Assembly (NCBI RefSeq): GCF_040436345.1
Contig: NC_133227.1
Span: 22,566,671 to 22,630,670 of the forward strand
Direction: 5' to 3'
Source of the DNA: Pagrus major
Taxonomy: Eukaryota; Chordata; Actinopteri; Spariformes; Sparidae
Length of the DNA stretch: 64,000 nt
A model generated the notes under the pieces. The model was not told the origin of the DNA, ran no database searches, and saw only the letters and a program-made list of their open reading frames with translations. The translations under genes and the position numbers were made by a program. Shown in pieces: positions 13,213 to 25,986 of this stretch (position 1 is its first letter; each line of letters opens with the position of its first letter).

Positions 13213-13972
13213 AATGAATACTGTTTTATTGTAAATGTATTTAGTCTGAACTATATGCACAGTACAGGGAGGAAAAAGGATGAAATCTTCTATGACAAAG
13301 AGTCGTTTATATCATGATAGCCTTTTCTGGAAACAGATTATAGATAAAACAACCACTGGAGAATGTCTGTTTTGGCTTGTGCTGCGAGTCAAACACCTGA
13401 CATATCTGCCTAATAGATCCAAAAATATACAAATGCTATAGAAAATGTCATCTCACAGTAAAAATCATTGTGTAGGCTCAAGATTCAAACTCTTGGATTG
13501 GTTCTTGACTTTCTGCTTTCCTCGATTAGTCCACGGCAAGAGGCGCCAGGTGGTGAGGGGGGGACACTCACACTCACCCAGCTGACTAAAGCTTAAACAA
13601 ATTTCTAACTCGCACTTCTCTGTGAGAGTGGGCGGAAGATTGAATCCAGTCTGTGCTTGAAGTACAGAGCTGGAGTCAGGTCGTGTTTGGATGTGGCGGG
13701 CGGGTTAGCCCTGCTTCCTGTGACTTAAGGGGGGATAAACAGCTAGACTGGCTCTGTCTGCTTTCTTGGCAAAAAGAAACAGCCGGGTGCAGTGACTGTG
13801 TGACAGCTTTCTGAAATGTTGTGGTTGCCAGGTTTGAGAGACGTATTCAACTTTATCTGGCAACCTGCACTATAGTCCGAGACACGGAAGTACTGAGCTG
13901 ATTTACTAACTGGTGTTTGTCAGGAAACAGTAGCAGTCTTTTTTTTTTTGTACATTTTTCTTTGTGTACTGA

Positions 13973-14150
13973 TTAAAGGAACAGTTCACTGAAAAAAAAT
14001 GAAAAGTCAGTCATTATCTACTCACCCTCATGCTTGAACTTTAGAGATGCAGACAGAGCCAGGCTAGCTGATTCACCCTGTCTTCATGCTAAGCTAAGCT
14101 AACCGTGTCCTGCTTCCATTTCCTTACTGAACCCAAACACAGCCAGTACA
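13973..14150. repeat. Fragments of two common fish DNA repeats
   Basis: 13973-14035 is the terminal repeat of the MITE family seen whole at 17370-17838 (TTAAAGGAACAGTTCAC, then TCATTATCTACTCACCC). 14055-14110 carries the CATGCTAAGCTAAGCTAACC word of a second family, also seen at 32550-32590 and 44970-44990. Confidence 0.65.
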
Positions 14151-14244
14151 GAGTCAGGCATCAGCAGCAGGCAAAAACGGCATTAAGAATTGGAATAATT
14201 TTACTTATTTAATGAAATAAGGATTAATTTCAACCTGAAATGTG

Positions 14245-14757
14245 ACCCGATTTCGGAAAAATTTTGTACGGTAGTGAACGGAGAGAGACAAATAATTTTT
14301 TGATCCCACTTGAGTTGTGCCATGGCAATTTAAAAGATCAATTTTCGATTTGAGAAAGTCGCTGTTTGTCTTAAACTAATGAAATACGACATTATGAAAC
14401 CTATACAGCAAGCAGTCGCGTTAGTGACATCATCTCGCTGAACGGTCACCAAAACCCGTAACCTCAGTTGTCAATATGAGCAGATTTATTGTGATTTTCA
14501 CCTTTTTTAGTACCTTTTCTGTGCCGAGCATGCGGCCATGTTGGTGTTGGTGACGTGTGTTGAGCGAGACGAGTTCACAGAGCGGTTTAACACAAAACTA
14601 GATCGATATTTTACTTTATTTACCACAAACTGTGACTTTCTTGACTTGGAAATTTCATTTTTTAAATTCCCAAACATCATATGTGTGGGTCATGGCACAA
14701 TTCAAAACAGATACCGTACAGATTCTTTCCAAAATACGGTCCCATATGCTCCACCAG
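14245..14757. mobile_element. About 510-bp element with long inverted ends
   Basis: 14248-14325 and 14693-14755 are inverse complements with mismatches. Shared words are TTTTGTACGGTA / TACCGTACAGA and GTTGTGCCATGG / CATGGCACAATTC. The middle includes GTACCTTTTCTGTGCCGAGC, which recurs with changes near 59400 in ttc3 intron 1. A 139-codon open frame across its right half has no recognisable domain and is treated as chance. Confidence 0.6.
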
Positions 14758-15156
14758 AAGCTGACGTGACTTCAGCTCTCCATCTAAAATATACATTTAA
14801 ACAAAGATGGATGCACCAAACCAAATCTATTCAAATTTCTCCATCAATAGTCAGCAGACATGTGTGTGAGCATGCTGTCAGAAGAGGACGGGATGGGCGA
14901 GTAAAGCTGTGCAAGATGTTGAGTGTTGATCTTATATTCCATCAAGCCTGGACATGAATGTGTAGTTCTGCTCCGACAGGTTTAAACATGTGAACCGCTC
15001 TCCTGTGGAAACACCTGACAGCTCTCTCTCTACTGTCTGCATGTGATCCCTCCTGCCACCAACATATGCTCTCCATCTCCATCGCTGCTGGAGATAATGT
15101 GCCTATAGAGAGGGTCTGCCTGCAAAAGTCTTTTTTTTCTGAGACATACATACATG

Positions 15157-15191
15157 CAGGCAGCAGCAGCAGCAGCAGCAGGCAGCAGCAG
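15157..15191. repeat. (CAG)n microsatellite, interrupted
   Basis: About eleven CAG units with two GGCAG interruptions, in non-coding sequence. Confidence 0.9.
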
Positions 15192-16105
15192 TCCCCTTGC
15201 TACTCGTTGCCCTAGATGAGTCCGTCCACCCTGTTTCTCCCCAGCACAGTTTCTGCACCTATTTTGGATTCAAAACCAGGCCAGGCAGCAGAGTCTCAGG
15301 GCAAGAGCGCTTCTCTCTTCAGCCTGACTCATTTTTCATCAAGTTTTGTCTTTGAAATCTGGAGAGCTGTCAAATTTTAAAGTGTTACCTCTCAGAGACA
15401 TGTCATAATTTCACCTTCACATTTAGGATGCAAAAAAAACAAACAAACCCCAAAACGCTTAAAAAATGTCATGCAGCAAGCTTTTAAGTGGTTTCCCCTC
15501 CAGTCTGCGTCTGGGTAACGATCAGACTAACGACTGTGAGGCTAATAACGTAACCGGTGGGGGTTATTTTTAGCCTGCACGAAGATGCGCTCAGCAGTGA
15601 TGGCGATGGCTTCCTCCGCCACCACCCCCCTCCTACACCATGATGACGTCGAGCTGTTACGCAAATCCAGGGGTTCACCTTTTGTGGACCTTCCAGCAGC
15701 ACTGGCGTCAATGTGTGCAATTAGGAGGCGAGCGCATATTTAATACAAATTAAAAGAAAACGAGCCTGCAGAGAGTTAAAACACGACACAGCCCCGCGTG
15801 AGGCAGTGGCAAGGTTTTAACTTCTGCTTTAGCTGTAATTCCTCTTGTCCTCTCAGTGCACACACTTGTCTAAACTTGGCGTCGGACACACCCAGCAGCA
15901 CGGCGGGTACCAGCTTGGCATCTTTTTTTTTTTTTGCGAGAGGCATCCCGGCTCGTCTGTGACCCAAGCCGGGGGGTCCGCTCACCACCTCCTCCTCCTC
16001 CTCCACATAATGTCACGTTCAAAACACGGATATTTAGCAGCTACACACACACATACACACGGAAATAAAAAGCAACATGCCATGACAGAAAAGTGGACAC
16101 TTAAC

Positions 16106-16287
16106 TATTTGTAGAGGTGTTGGAGACACAGGTCGAGGCACTCCCCCTCCACCTCGTCCTCAGTCACCAGGTCCGACAAGGGGCGCATCGGCACCGGGTC
16201 GCTCTCCTGCAGAGGCATTCTCATCTCCCGAAGAAAGAGCTCCAGGAACCGTCGGAAGGTTTTCTCCTCTGCTGCAGAGCCGGCCAT
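16106..16287 (-). CDS. ppm1e: Ppm1e (CaMKP-N/POPX1 phosphatase), coding exon 1
   Basis: Ppm1e is a PP2C-family Ser/Thr phosphatase that acts on CaM kinases and, through PIX, on PAK kinases; it is neuronal in mammals. This exon encodes only the N-terminal region before the catalytic domain. The peptide MAGSAAEEKTFRRFLELFL and the later EDEVEGECLDLCLQHLYKY align with human PPM1E (EEKTYRRFLELFL and EEVEGESLDLCLQQLYKY, recalled). Two ATGs are adjacent (16290 and 16287). The second has A at -3 and G at +4 and matches the mammalian start. The exon ends in phase 2 inside the Tyr codon at a GTTAAG donor (16105-16100). The long Pro/Glu-repeat region of the mammalian protein is almost absent here. The catalytic exons lie outside the window. 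Confidence 0.9.
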
Positions 16288-16465
16288 CATTTCTCATTCC
16301 TGGGACAGACAGAGACAGCTCCGCCCGTCAGAACACTTCACTCGCCGGGCTGAAGAAGAGAAGAGTCAGTACACTAGCCGAACTAGTTGGGACTGTCAGT
16401 GCGCGGTTTGGACTACCTGAAGAAATGACTGTGTGGTACCGGAGGAGCAGAGTCGTTGACTACCG

Positions 16466-16523
16466 GTGTGTGTGCGTGTGTGCGTGTATGTGTGTGTGTG
16501 TGCGTGTGTGTGCGTGTGTGTGT
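16466..16523. repeat. Interrupted (GT)n microsatellite in ppm1e leader
   Basis: GT dinucleotides broken by GTGC and GTAT units. It lies within about 240 bases of the ppm1e start codon. Confidence 0.9.
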
Positions 16524-16679
16524 AAAAACAGCGGACCGGACTAGACGAGCAGGACCGCGGCGTCTAACGATTAAAAGCTACTACTGGACCGGCTGTCAGG
16601 AGCTGGACTGAGCCCCCATTCAGAGGTGCGAGCGGGAGCGCGCGTCGCGTTATCAGGGATTTCGGTGAGCGGAGGGCGG

Positions 16680-16687
16680 TGACGTCA
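16680..16687. promoter_or_regulatory. Palindromic CRE (TGACGTCA)
   Basis: A full eight-base CREB/ATF consensus sits about 390 bases upstream of the ppm1e ATG in the CpG-rich block, with a half-site-like TGACGTC again at 16735-16741. Binding is inferred. Confidence 0.6.
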
Positions 16688-16811
16688 GAGAGACGCAGCG
16701 GTTTACGAATGGGTCGTGAGCGCGCACGCAGCGGTGACGTCTGAGACCTTTTTTGGAAACGTTACAGTGAAGGTGGCCTGTTTACTGATGTCACATAATA
16801 ACTTATTCTGT

Positions 16812-17046
16812 TTTATCAGCAACACGTCACACTGACAAAAGTATGTTTTATAACAAAACTTTATTTAAAAACAACAACAACAACAACAACAACAGTACAC
16901 TGTTGGAATGTAACTAGGTACTTTTACTTTAGTAATGTACTTTATCTGAACTCCTTTTGTCTTATTGCTTATATGTTTTTATTTTATTTTATTAGCAACA
17001 TGTCACATTGACAAAAGAATAATGTATAACAAAAAACTTTATTTAA

Positions 17047-17078
<32 letters not shown>

Positions 17079-17325
17079 GTACACTGTTGGGATGTAACCA
17101 GGTACTTTTACTTTAGTAATGTACTTTATCTTGACCCCTTTTGTCTTATAGCTTATATAATGTTTTTATTTTATTTTATTAGCAACATGTCACATTGACA
17201 AAAGAATAATTTATAACAAAAAACTTTATTTAAAAAAACAACAACAACAACAACAACAACAGTACAATGTTGGAATGTACTTAGGTACATTTACTCTAGT
17301 AATGTGCTTTATCTTAACTCCTTTT
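16812..17325. repeat. Three-copy tandem repeat, 176-187 bp unit
   Basis: The word GCAACA(T/C)GTCACA(T/C)TGAC starts at 16819, 16995 and 17182. Each unit continues with AACTTTATTTAAAA, a (CAA)n/(ACA)n run of differing length, AGTACA(C/A)TGTTGG and ACTTTAGTAATGTACTTTATC. The third unit is the most diverged. The internal CAA microsatellite accounts for much of the difference in unit length. Confidence 0.9.
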
Positions 17326-17369
17326 GAACACACACATATATACAGTATAATATAGCTATATAATGCACA

Positions 17370-17838
17370 TTAAAGGATAAGTTCACCCAAAAATGACAGT
17401 TCAGTCAGTATCTACTCACCCCATGCTGATGGAAAGTCGAGTAAAGTTTCTCAGTGTGCAGAACATTTCTGGAGCTTCACAACAAAACATGTCAAATGTT
17501 TGAGTTACAGTTTTATATCAAAAGTGACATTTACATTGCATCATACATTTAATTCCCATGAAATTATATTTTATTTAAAAAGTAAATATATTTAATTGTT
17601 CACAATAAGTTTTCTGTTAATTTTTAAAACATCCAGCCTTCGTAGTAAATGCGTTTTAATATTATTTAATTTAGAGTCCCCATCTACTGCAGTTGTTTAG
17701 AAGAATGCTGCAACACTGTTTTGTTATGAAGCTCCAGAAATGTTTTGTGAACTACGAAACTTCAACCGAGATTCTACCAACGTGGAGGTGAGTAGATAAT
17801 GACTGAACTTTTCATTTTTAGGTGAACTCATCCTTTAA
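17370..17838. mobile_element. 469-bp MITE with about 50-bp terminal inverted repeats
   Basis: The left end (TTAAAGGATAAGTTCACCC, then CAGTCAGTATCTACTCACC) and the right end are inverse complements over about 50 bases, and a second matching pair (CTCCAGAAATGTT) lies just inside. The interior has no ORF. Partial copies are at 13973-14035 and 28480-28537. Confidence 0.85.
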
Positions 17839-19633
<1,795 letters not shown>

Positions 19634-20339
19634 TCGAGTGCATGTGGGAGTGCATGTGAAGTGTATGTTAAAGTTGGGCTGTGGCTATTGATGTATGTGT
19701 GGTCAGTGGTCTATATGTTATTTTGAAAATATTTCATTAAAAAATGTTATAATAAAAACAATAATCATAATTGCAGTTTGAAGTCATCTAACAAACAGAG
19801 GAAAACCAACATTTAAATAATCATAAACTCAAATATTGTGCTGAAGTACAGATTTAAGGTACTTTTACTTTTCTAATTCACCACGTTTAGGAGGGAAACA
19901 TCATACTTGTTTACTCCACAATATTTATTTGACAGCTGTAGTTACAAGTTACTTCACAAATTAAGATTTAAAATGCAAAACATGATGAGTTAAAACATGA
20001 TACATTGTTATGAATAATATTTTCCAGCAGTATATACATTTCTTAAAATTAGCTCTACATTGAACAACTAGAAGTAAAATGATATTACCTTTGACTGTAT
20101 CACAATAAATAACAATAATAATCAAATAGAATATATATTATAGTTTAATACTGAGTACTTTACTTTTCATACTTAGGCTAAATTTAGCTAATAATACTGA
20201 TCATGCTTAATGCGAGACTTAGCCTTGTAACTTGGCATTTCTACAAAGTGTAATGGCTTCTGTCACTTTATTTACTAAATATACTTATTTCACCACGAAA
20301 AACACGCGCAGCCAAAAGAGGAACGGTTCAGCAAGTGTT

Positions 20340-20425
20340 GTACCTACTCGGACATTTTAGTTTACGAACCCGGAAGTACAGCCGGAAATGAGTGCGTCGT
20401 TGTTTTCATACCCCCGAGTTCCAGC
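20340..20425 (+). promoter_or_regulatory. smg8: smg8 proximal promoter/5' UTR with ETS sites
   Basis: CCGGAAGT at 20370-20377 and CCGGAAAT at 20382-20389 are ETS/GABP-type sites 40-55 bases before the start codon, with no TATA box. This is typical of housekeeping promoters. Upstream (19845-20180) is AT-rich with AGTACTTT repeat words. Confidence 0.5.
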
Positions 20426-23400
20426 ATGAAGGAAGCAAACATGTCGCTCCCTGTGAGTATGGGGTCTCTGCTTCAGGCAGCCCTGGAAGAGGACGCTGCT
20501 CACCGGGACGACGGCCTGTGTGTCGTCGGTATTTTCGGTAAAAGCAACATGCAGTCCGGCCCGCCGAAAGAGTCTCTCATCAACACTCTGGCGGACAAAC
20601 ACATCTTCTCTCTGTTCGGCGTACCGGAGGACGACGGCGGCACCGCGGACAGCCACATTCAGGCTTTCTACAACCAGGAGAGCCGGGTGCTGTACCTGCT
20701 GCTCTCCTCCGTGTCCGACAGCCGGCAGCTCCTGCGGGCCTGCCAGTCTCTGAGCGCCGGTATCGGCCACTCAGACGCCCACGACTTCTGGAAAGGCCTG
20801 GACAGACAGCACTGCCTCCACCTGCTCTACATGTTCTCCGTGTGCCACGTCCTGCTGCTCGTCCACCCGAACCAGACCTTCGACGTGTCCTACGACCGGC
20901 TCTTCAGAGCCCTGGACGCCCTGCGGCAGAAGGTCCTGCCTCTGATCCGGGCTGCCATCAAAGACTGTCCGGTGTCCAAAGAGTGGAAGGTGAACTGTCG
21001 GCCCTGCCCCCCGCGCCTGCTCTTCGTCTTCCAGATGAACGGCTCTCTCAAGGTCTGCTGTCTGATAAAGTCCTTTTTACTGAAGGGCACGCTGCTTGTA
21101 AACTTCACTAAAAAGTTTGATTTGTTTAAGATGGTCTCCCTTTATTCTTGTATAATAACCTGATGAAATTGCGGAGGAGTTTTATGTTCTGGTTTGAGCA
21201 AAAATGCCCCAAATTCATCAGTTTGAGCTTCAAATGTGATTTTTTTTTCTTGGTGTTTTGTGATAGCAAACTGAATATGTTATGCGATTAAGACAGTCAG
21301 GCCTATTTGGACAAAACAAGCAATTTAAAGTAAAGTTTATATTTGAATGTATTTCTCTTGCTTGACATATTATTATGTAAGTTATAAAATGTATAAGAAA
21401 ATCTGCAAGAAAGTGAACAAGCATATTTCCCAAAATGTCGAACTACCTTTATTATCACATAAAGTTTGTTGAACTCTAGTGAGCTATAAAACCCCAAGAG
21501 TTTTTAATGAATTGAATTTTTTTTTTACAAAGGTCTCTGCAAATGGTTCAGAGTCTGGAAACCCTGACAAGCCCAAGAAGCACTCTCCCCGGAGGAGGCT
21601 ACAACACGCCCTGGAGGACCAAATTTATCGCATCTTCCGTAAAAGCAGAGTCCTGACCAACCAGAGCAGCAACTGCTTGTTCACTGTGCCCGCCAACCAG
21701 GCGTTTGTGTACGTGATACCGACAGTAGAAGAAGACCCCGTGGGCGCCCTGCTCGGTCAGCTGCGCTCCAGCTGCATCTTGTGTGAACAAGACTCCACCC
21801 CGTCGGTGTCGGGCCCGAGGCGCTACCAGCAGATGAGACGTTCAGTTCGGCAGCCTGGCTTTGGCGGAGACTCGTGCGGCATGTCGATGGGCGGTCAACC
21901 GGTGGACTGCAGCTTAAAGGAATTCCTGTGGCAGCACGTAGAGCTGGTGCTGACCAAGAAAGGCTTTGACGACAGCGTTGGCCGCAACCCGCAGCCTTCG
22001 CACTTTGAGCTGCCCACCTACTCCAAGTGGATCCAGGTCGCCTCCAGACTCCACCAGGTTCTTATAAGCAACACAGAGGAAGAAACAGCTGAACTAGCCA
22101 CAAAAGTGCAAGGCCAGCTGAAGGTTTTGGAGGGTTTCCTCGATGCTGACACAAAGTTCTCTGAGAACAGGTGTCAGAAAGCTCTGCCGCTCGCTCACAG
22201 CGCGTACCAGTCCAATCTGCCCCATAACTACACCACCACGGTGCACAAGAACCAGCTGGCTCAGGCTCTGCGGGTGTACAGCCAGCATGCCCGAGGCGTG
22301 GCTTTCCAGCGCTACGCTCTGCAGCTTCATGAGGATTGTTACAAGTTCTGGAGCAACGGCCACCAGCTGTGTGAGGAGCGAAGCCTGACAGACCAACACT
22401 GTGTTCACAAGTTCCACCTGCTGCCTCAGCCAGGTGAACACTCTACTTTCTCTACCTCTGCTGTGCTGCGTCAGGGCTAATGAGGACAGAAACCTGCTAA
22501 TGTAGTGTACCGGGTGTATAATATAGCACACTGGAGTCTTCCATGTAGTTTTTATTAACAGGAACATTTCAATTAGCCTCAAACAAACATGTACTGAGTG
22601 TAAGAATTAGTAGTGGGAGCCATAAAACCTTTTAAACACTTAGGAAAGAAAGATCTAAATGTATTCATGAATATGCATGTTTAAGATTTAACCACTAAAT
22701 CTGACATTAACTTCTGTAGGAGAGAAGCCGGACATGGACCGCAACCCACCCATCCTGAACCACAACAGCCGGGGCCGCTCCACCAGCTCCTGTAACTGTG
22801 GCAGGAAACAGGCTCCTCGTGAGGATCCGTTTGACATCCAGGCTGCTAATTATGACTTCTACCAGGTCAGGAGTCACACTGCACACACAGCTCTGCCAGT
22901 GATAGTACGACACTCATCATCTAGTCTGTGGGCATTTTTTGTTGCCACGTTCTGAAAGTTTGTGGAGGGGGCACTTTTTTCTTTGTCTTTCAAGAGCCAG
23001 CACGTATTAATTTCACAAATAAATCTGAAAGATCCAGATTTGTATCTTGCTCCATGTCAAATTGTATGGATGCATCCATACAAAATCTGGGCTGAGACCC
23101 ATCCTCCAAATCCATGCAGTTTTTGTGTAATCCTGCTGACAAACCAACCAGCTGACAAACAAACGGACATGGGTGAAAACACAACCTCCTTGGTGAAGGA
23201 GAAGTATCTGACTCATAGCTGCTAAATAGTCTAAACTATGTTCTATGTTATGAACTATGTTCACCAGCTGCTTGTTTACTTTGTGTGTCTGGTGTTTGGT
23301 GATATGCTGTAAGTGGAAAGTGGGTTTATGAGAGCTACCTGTCTAAAAACAGCTGCCTGCTGTGGCCGGAAACCACTATGAGAGCAGAGAGAGTGCACCA

Positions 23401-25986
23401 AAACAGTAAAGTTGTGAGCCGGGCAGCTGAGCGATGAGCTGAAACGCACTGTAAAGCTCTGTAAGGTGAAGGGAAGCTGCAGATTTAGATGATGATTCAC
23501 TGTGGGAACCTACAGAGAATTTTTCATTTGATACATTGCTATTATAGGACCATTAATTATAGCTGCTTTAAATAAAATCTGAAACATTGTCCAACTCTGC
23601 CTCAAATACAAGTTTTTCCTCGTCTCTGTTGCACCTCAGTAACGTTGCTTTTCCTGAATAGATGCTGGACGAGAAATGCTGCGGGAAGCTGGAGAGGATC
23701 GACTTTCCGGTGTTCCAGCCCAGCACTCCTGACCCTGCACCAGCCAGCAACCAGCCTGCTCAGAGAGTCCCGTGTGAGGCCTCAGCGTCTGGTGAAGCAG
23801 AGAGGCTGAAGGAGACGACCACAGCGCAGAGCCACACACCTGGAGACACCAGCCTGAGCCTGGCTCTCAGTCTGGGCCAGTCCACGGACAGTCTGGGGCC
23901 TTACGCGGATGGAGACGGCACCGAAACCCAAGTTCAGCAAAAGAGGCCGAGCCTTGTTGACCGCCAGCCCTCCACTGTGGAGTACCTCCCGGGTATGATG
24001 CACTCTGGCTGCCCCAAAGGTCTGCTGCCCAAGTTCTCCAGCTGGTCGCTGGTCAAACTGGGACCAGCCAAGTCATACAACTGCCACACCGGTCTGGAAC
24101 AGCCAGGCTTCCTCCCCGGCTCTTCCTTCCTGTTGCCGTGGGACTTGGTGATTCGCTCACGGTCGGAGGAGGACGCAGGACTGACGGAGCCTTTGGATGG
24201 AAACACCTCCTCGTGGCCAGCCCCCAACAAGACCCTGGTGGGGAAGCGAGGGAGCACCGGAGGGCTCGGTAGGAGTCGCAGGAGGGACGATATGGCTCGT
24301 GTCTTTGTGGGCTTTGAGTATGAAGACAGCAGGGGGAGGCGCTTCATCAGCTGCGGGCCTGATAAAATAGTGAAGGTTCTGGGGCCAGGGGGCGCCAAAG
24401 ATCCCGCCACCAGGGTGCTAAACACCGACATGCCGCTGTACATCCCTTCACCTTCACAGGGCCGCGGCCTGAAGCCTCACTTCGCCCAGCTGGCTCGCCT
24501 TTATATTGTGGTACCTGACGCCCCGCTGGAGGTGACACTCAACCCACAGGTAAACAGTTTAAACCACTAATAAACGGTAGATTAATCGTTAGTGAAAAGA
24601 ATCTTGCAGCACCAGTGATATCAAAAGGGTTTTTTAAATGTCCCAAATTTAACTTGAACCTGCAGAAACCCTGGATTTAACTGAGCTGTCAAAACGTCGT
24701 GGGAACATTTATTTTGCGTCCGTCTTCAGTACTTCATGCTACTTTCTCAGTACGACACTTTCCAAAGTTCACTGTTTAGTCAAACGCAGATCTTTTATAA
24801 ACACTCCTCCAGCTCAAGCTTTTGGCTCAGGTCTGGGGATCTAAACGCACTTGTTTGTTAGAGACAGAGATGCTGTGGGCCAGTTCCATCATTAAAAATC
24901 ATCACATTTTCTGGAAGCCGAGCGCAGTTTGGAAGCTCAGTTGTTTACTGTCACCAAAACAAAGAAGTGGCACAATTCAGATTTAGGTGTTAAAGTCGCT
25001 AGATTTATAGTTTATCTAACAAATTAGTCTTTATATTTATTCTTCATATATATCTTAACCAACCCAGTCTAGTACTGTGATAGCTTTACAATAGATAGAT
25101 GTGTTAATTTTGGACGAAGAAGCTGATACAGTGAGGTGTTTCTCCAAATTTTAGCTCTGTAGATGACCGTCTCTTCAAAATATTGGTTTTTCACTGCCTG
25201 TGCTTCATACTTTGGTCTTTTCCTTGTATCAAACACATATTTCTTAGCTCAAGTTTGGCTTCTTCCAAGTCCAGTAATCATTATTACTGTTATGTAATCG
25301 AGAGGTTAAAAGACTTGAAGCTTGGAAATCGTAGGAAAAGAGAGTCTCCTTATAATAGCAGAACTTGCTTGAAATTATAGCGTTTTTAAGTTTTTTTCAG
25401 TATCAAAGTGATCAAGTATTAGCTGTCTGTACATACAGGGGTACAGTGCAGACACAAAGTGCTATAGGCTAATTTGGCGTACTTTTATTTGTGTTAATTA
25501 ACAAAATGTAAACAAATATAGGCTAAATGAACAAGGCTCATGTTGTAGCTCATTGCAGGAGGAGACAGTGAGTTAGCTAAGTTAGACTTCCTCGTTTTGG
25601 GGAGGCACAGTTTGATCTAATAATCTCGATTGGAGAAAAAGATATTTACACTTGAGGGTAATTATTCAGATGTCTGATAACAAAATATTTAGTTTTAATA
25701 GAGATGTATGAAGAATGTATTAAAATGTCACATTAATCCTGACAATACTGTGTTTTTTCCGATGTGTTTCCAGGTGCAGCCCGGTCCTCTTCCCTGCCCA
25801 GTTTTCCATCCAGAGCAGACAGATTTAGTGTTGCCGCCTGACGGTCTCTGGGTCTTGCGGTTCCCTTATTCCTTCTCGACAGAACGCGGCCCCTGTTACC
25901 CCCCCAAAGAAAACCAACCGCTCAACAACTACAAGGTGCTGCGAGGCATCCTGAAGGCCACCACTGCTAACCCTCCACCACAGTGA
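20426..25986 (+). CDS. smg8: Smg8, SMG1 complex subunit in nonsense-mediated decay
   Basis: Smg8 pairs with Smg9 and restrains the SMG1 kinase that phosphorylates UPF1 during nonsense-mediated mRNA decay. There are five coding exons: 20426-21052, 21533-22433, 22720-22865, 23662-24549 and 25774-25986. They total 2775 nt (924 aa) with all phases consistent; human is about 990 aa (recalled). Landmarks follow the human order: CVVGIFGKS near residues 32-40 in the G-domain-like N-terminus, NCRPCPPRLLF, KKHSPRRRLQHALEDQIYR, the Cys-containing CNCGRKQAPREDPFDI in exon 3, DRQPSTVEYLPGM in exon 4, and the C-terminal LPPDGLWVLRFPY. Exon 1 is strikingly GC-rich. The donor after exon 1 (AAG|GTCTGC) is weak, but the acceptor at 21533 restores the conserved frame. 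An ATG 15 bases downstream (20441) is an alternative start. The gene appears intact. Confidence 0.96.
21400..21460. repeat. Fragment of TTCCCAAAATGTCGAACTA repeat in smg8 intron 1
   Basis: Shares GCATATTTCCCAAAATGTCGAACTA (here split by no gap) with the end of the larger repeat copy at 45040-45095. Only the terminus is present. Confidence 0.55.
22866..23661 (+). other. smg8 intron 3 with repeat family A, copy 3
   Basis: The intron is bounded by GT at 22866 and AG at 23660-23661. Positions 23205-23395 match repeat family A (CTATGTTCACCAGCTG, then AAACAGCTGCCTGCTG). Nothing else was recognised. Confidence 0.65.
24550..25773 (+). other. smg8 intron 4, no further feature
   Basis: The intron has a good donor (CAG|GTAAAC) and a pyrimidine-rich acceptor (TGTGTTTCCAG). 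It is AT-rich and no coding segment or defined repeat was recognised. Confidence 0.7.

Larger units (their letters stand above)
1..16105 (-). other. ppm1e: Presumed ppm1e intron 1 (3' part missing)
   Basis: This stretch lies downstream of the splice donor of ppm1e exon 1 on the minus strand. I could not find a second ppm1e exon in it; that exon should begin by completing a Tyr codon and then read Asn-Cys-Pro-Ser-Phe as in the mammalian protein. It is therefore most simply intron 1, running off the window start. Human PPM1E also has a very long first intron (recalled). The sequence is AT-rich and holds the repeats listed separately. The remaining blocks (about 1800-5500, 5950-7000, 7400-9000, 9850-11000, 11200-12300 and 14800-16000) show no gene I can support. 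Exons of another gene nested here cannot be excluded. Confidence 0.6.
16288..16760 (-). promoter_or_regulatory. ppm1e: ppm1e 5' UTR and GC-rich promoter
   Basis: The sequence turns CpG-rich upstream of the start codon (CGCGCGTCGCG near 16640, GAGCGCGCACGCAGC near 16720), unlike the AT-rich flanks. This fits a CpG-island-type promoter for the minus-strand gene. It also carries a GT/GC-interrupted microsatellite and a cAMP-response element. The transcription start cannot be placed from sequence. Confidence 0.65.

Noticed and set aside
14538-14957. 139-codon plus-strand ORF
   Set aside because: It spans the right arm of an inverted-end repeat and carries no recognisable motif.
1-16105. ppm1e exon 2 and catalytic exons
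   Set aside because: I looked on the minus strand for the Asn-Cys-Pro-Ser-Phe continuation and PP2C motifs (for example Asp-Gly-His-Gly) and did not find them. They must lie beyond the window start.
20357-20770. 137-codon minus-strand frame over smg8 exon 1
   Set aside because: It is the antisense shadow of a GC-rich coding exon that is clearly smg8. The peptide has no domain character.
22094-22582. 162-codon minus-strand frame over smg8 exon 2
   Set aside because: Antisense of conserved smg8 coding sequence that crosses the exon 2 donor; no independent support.
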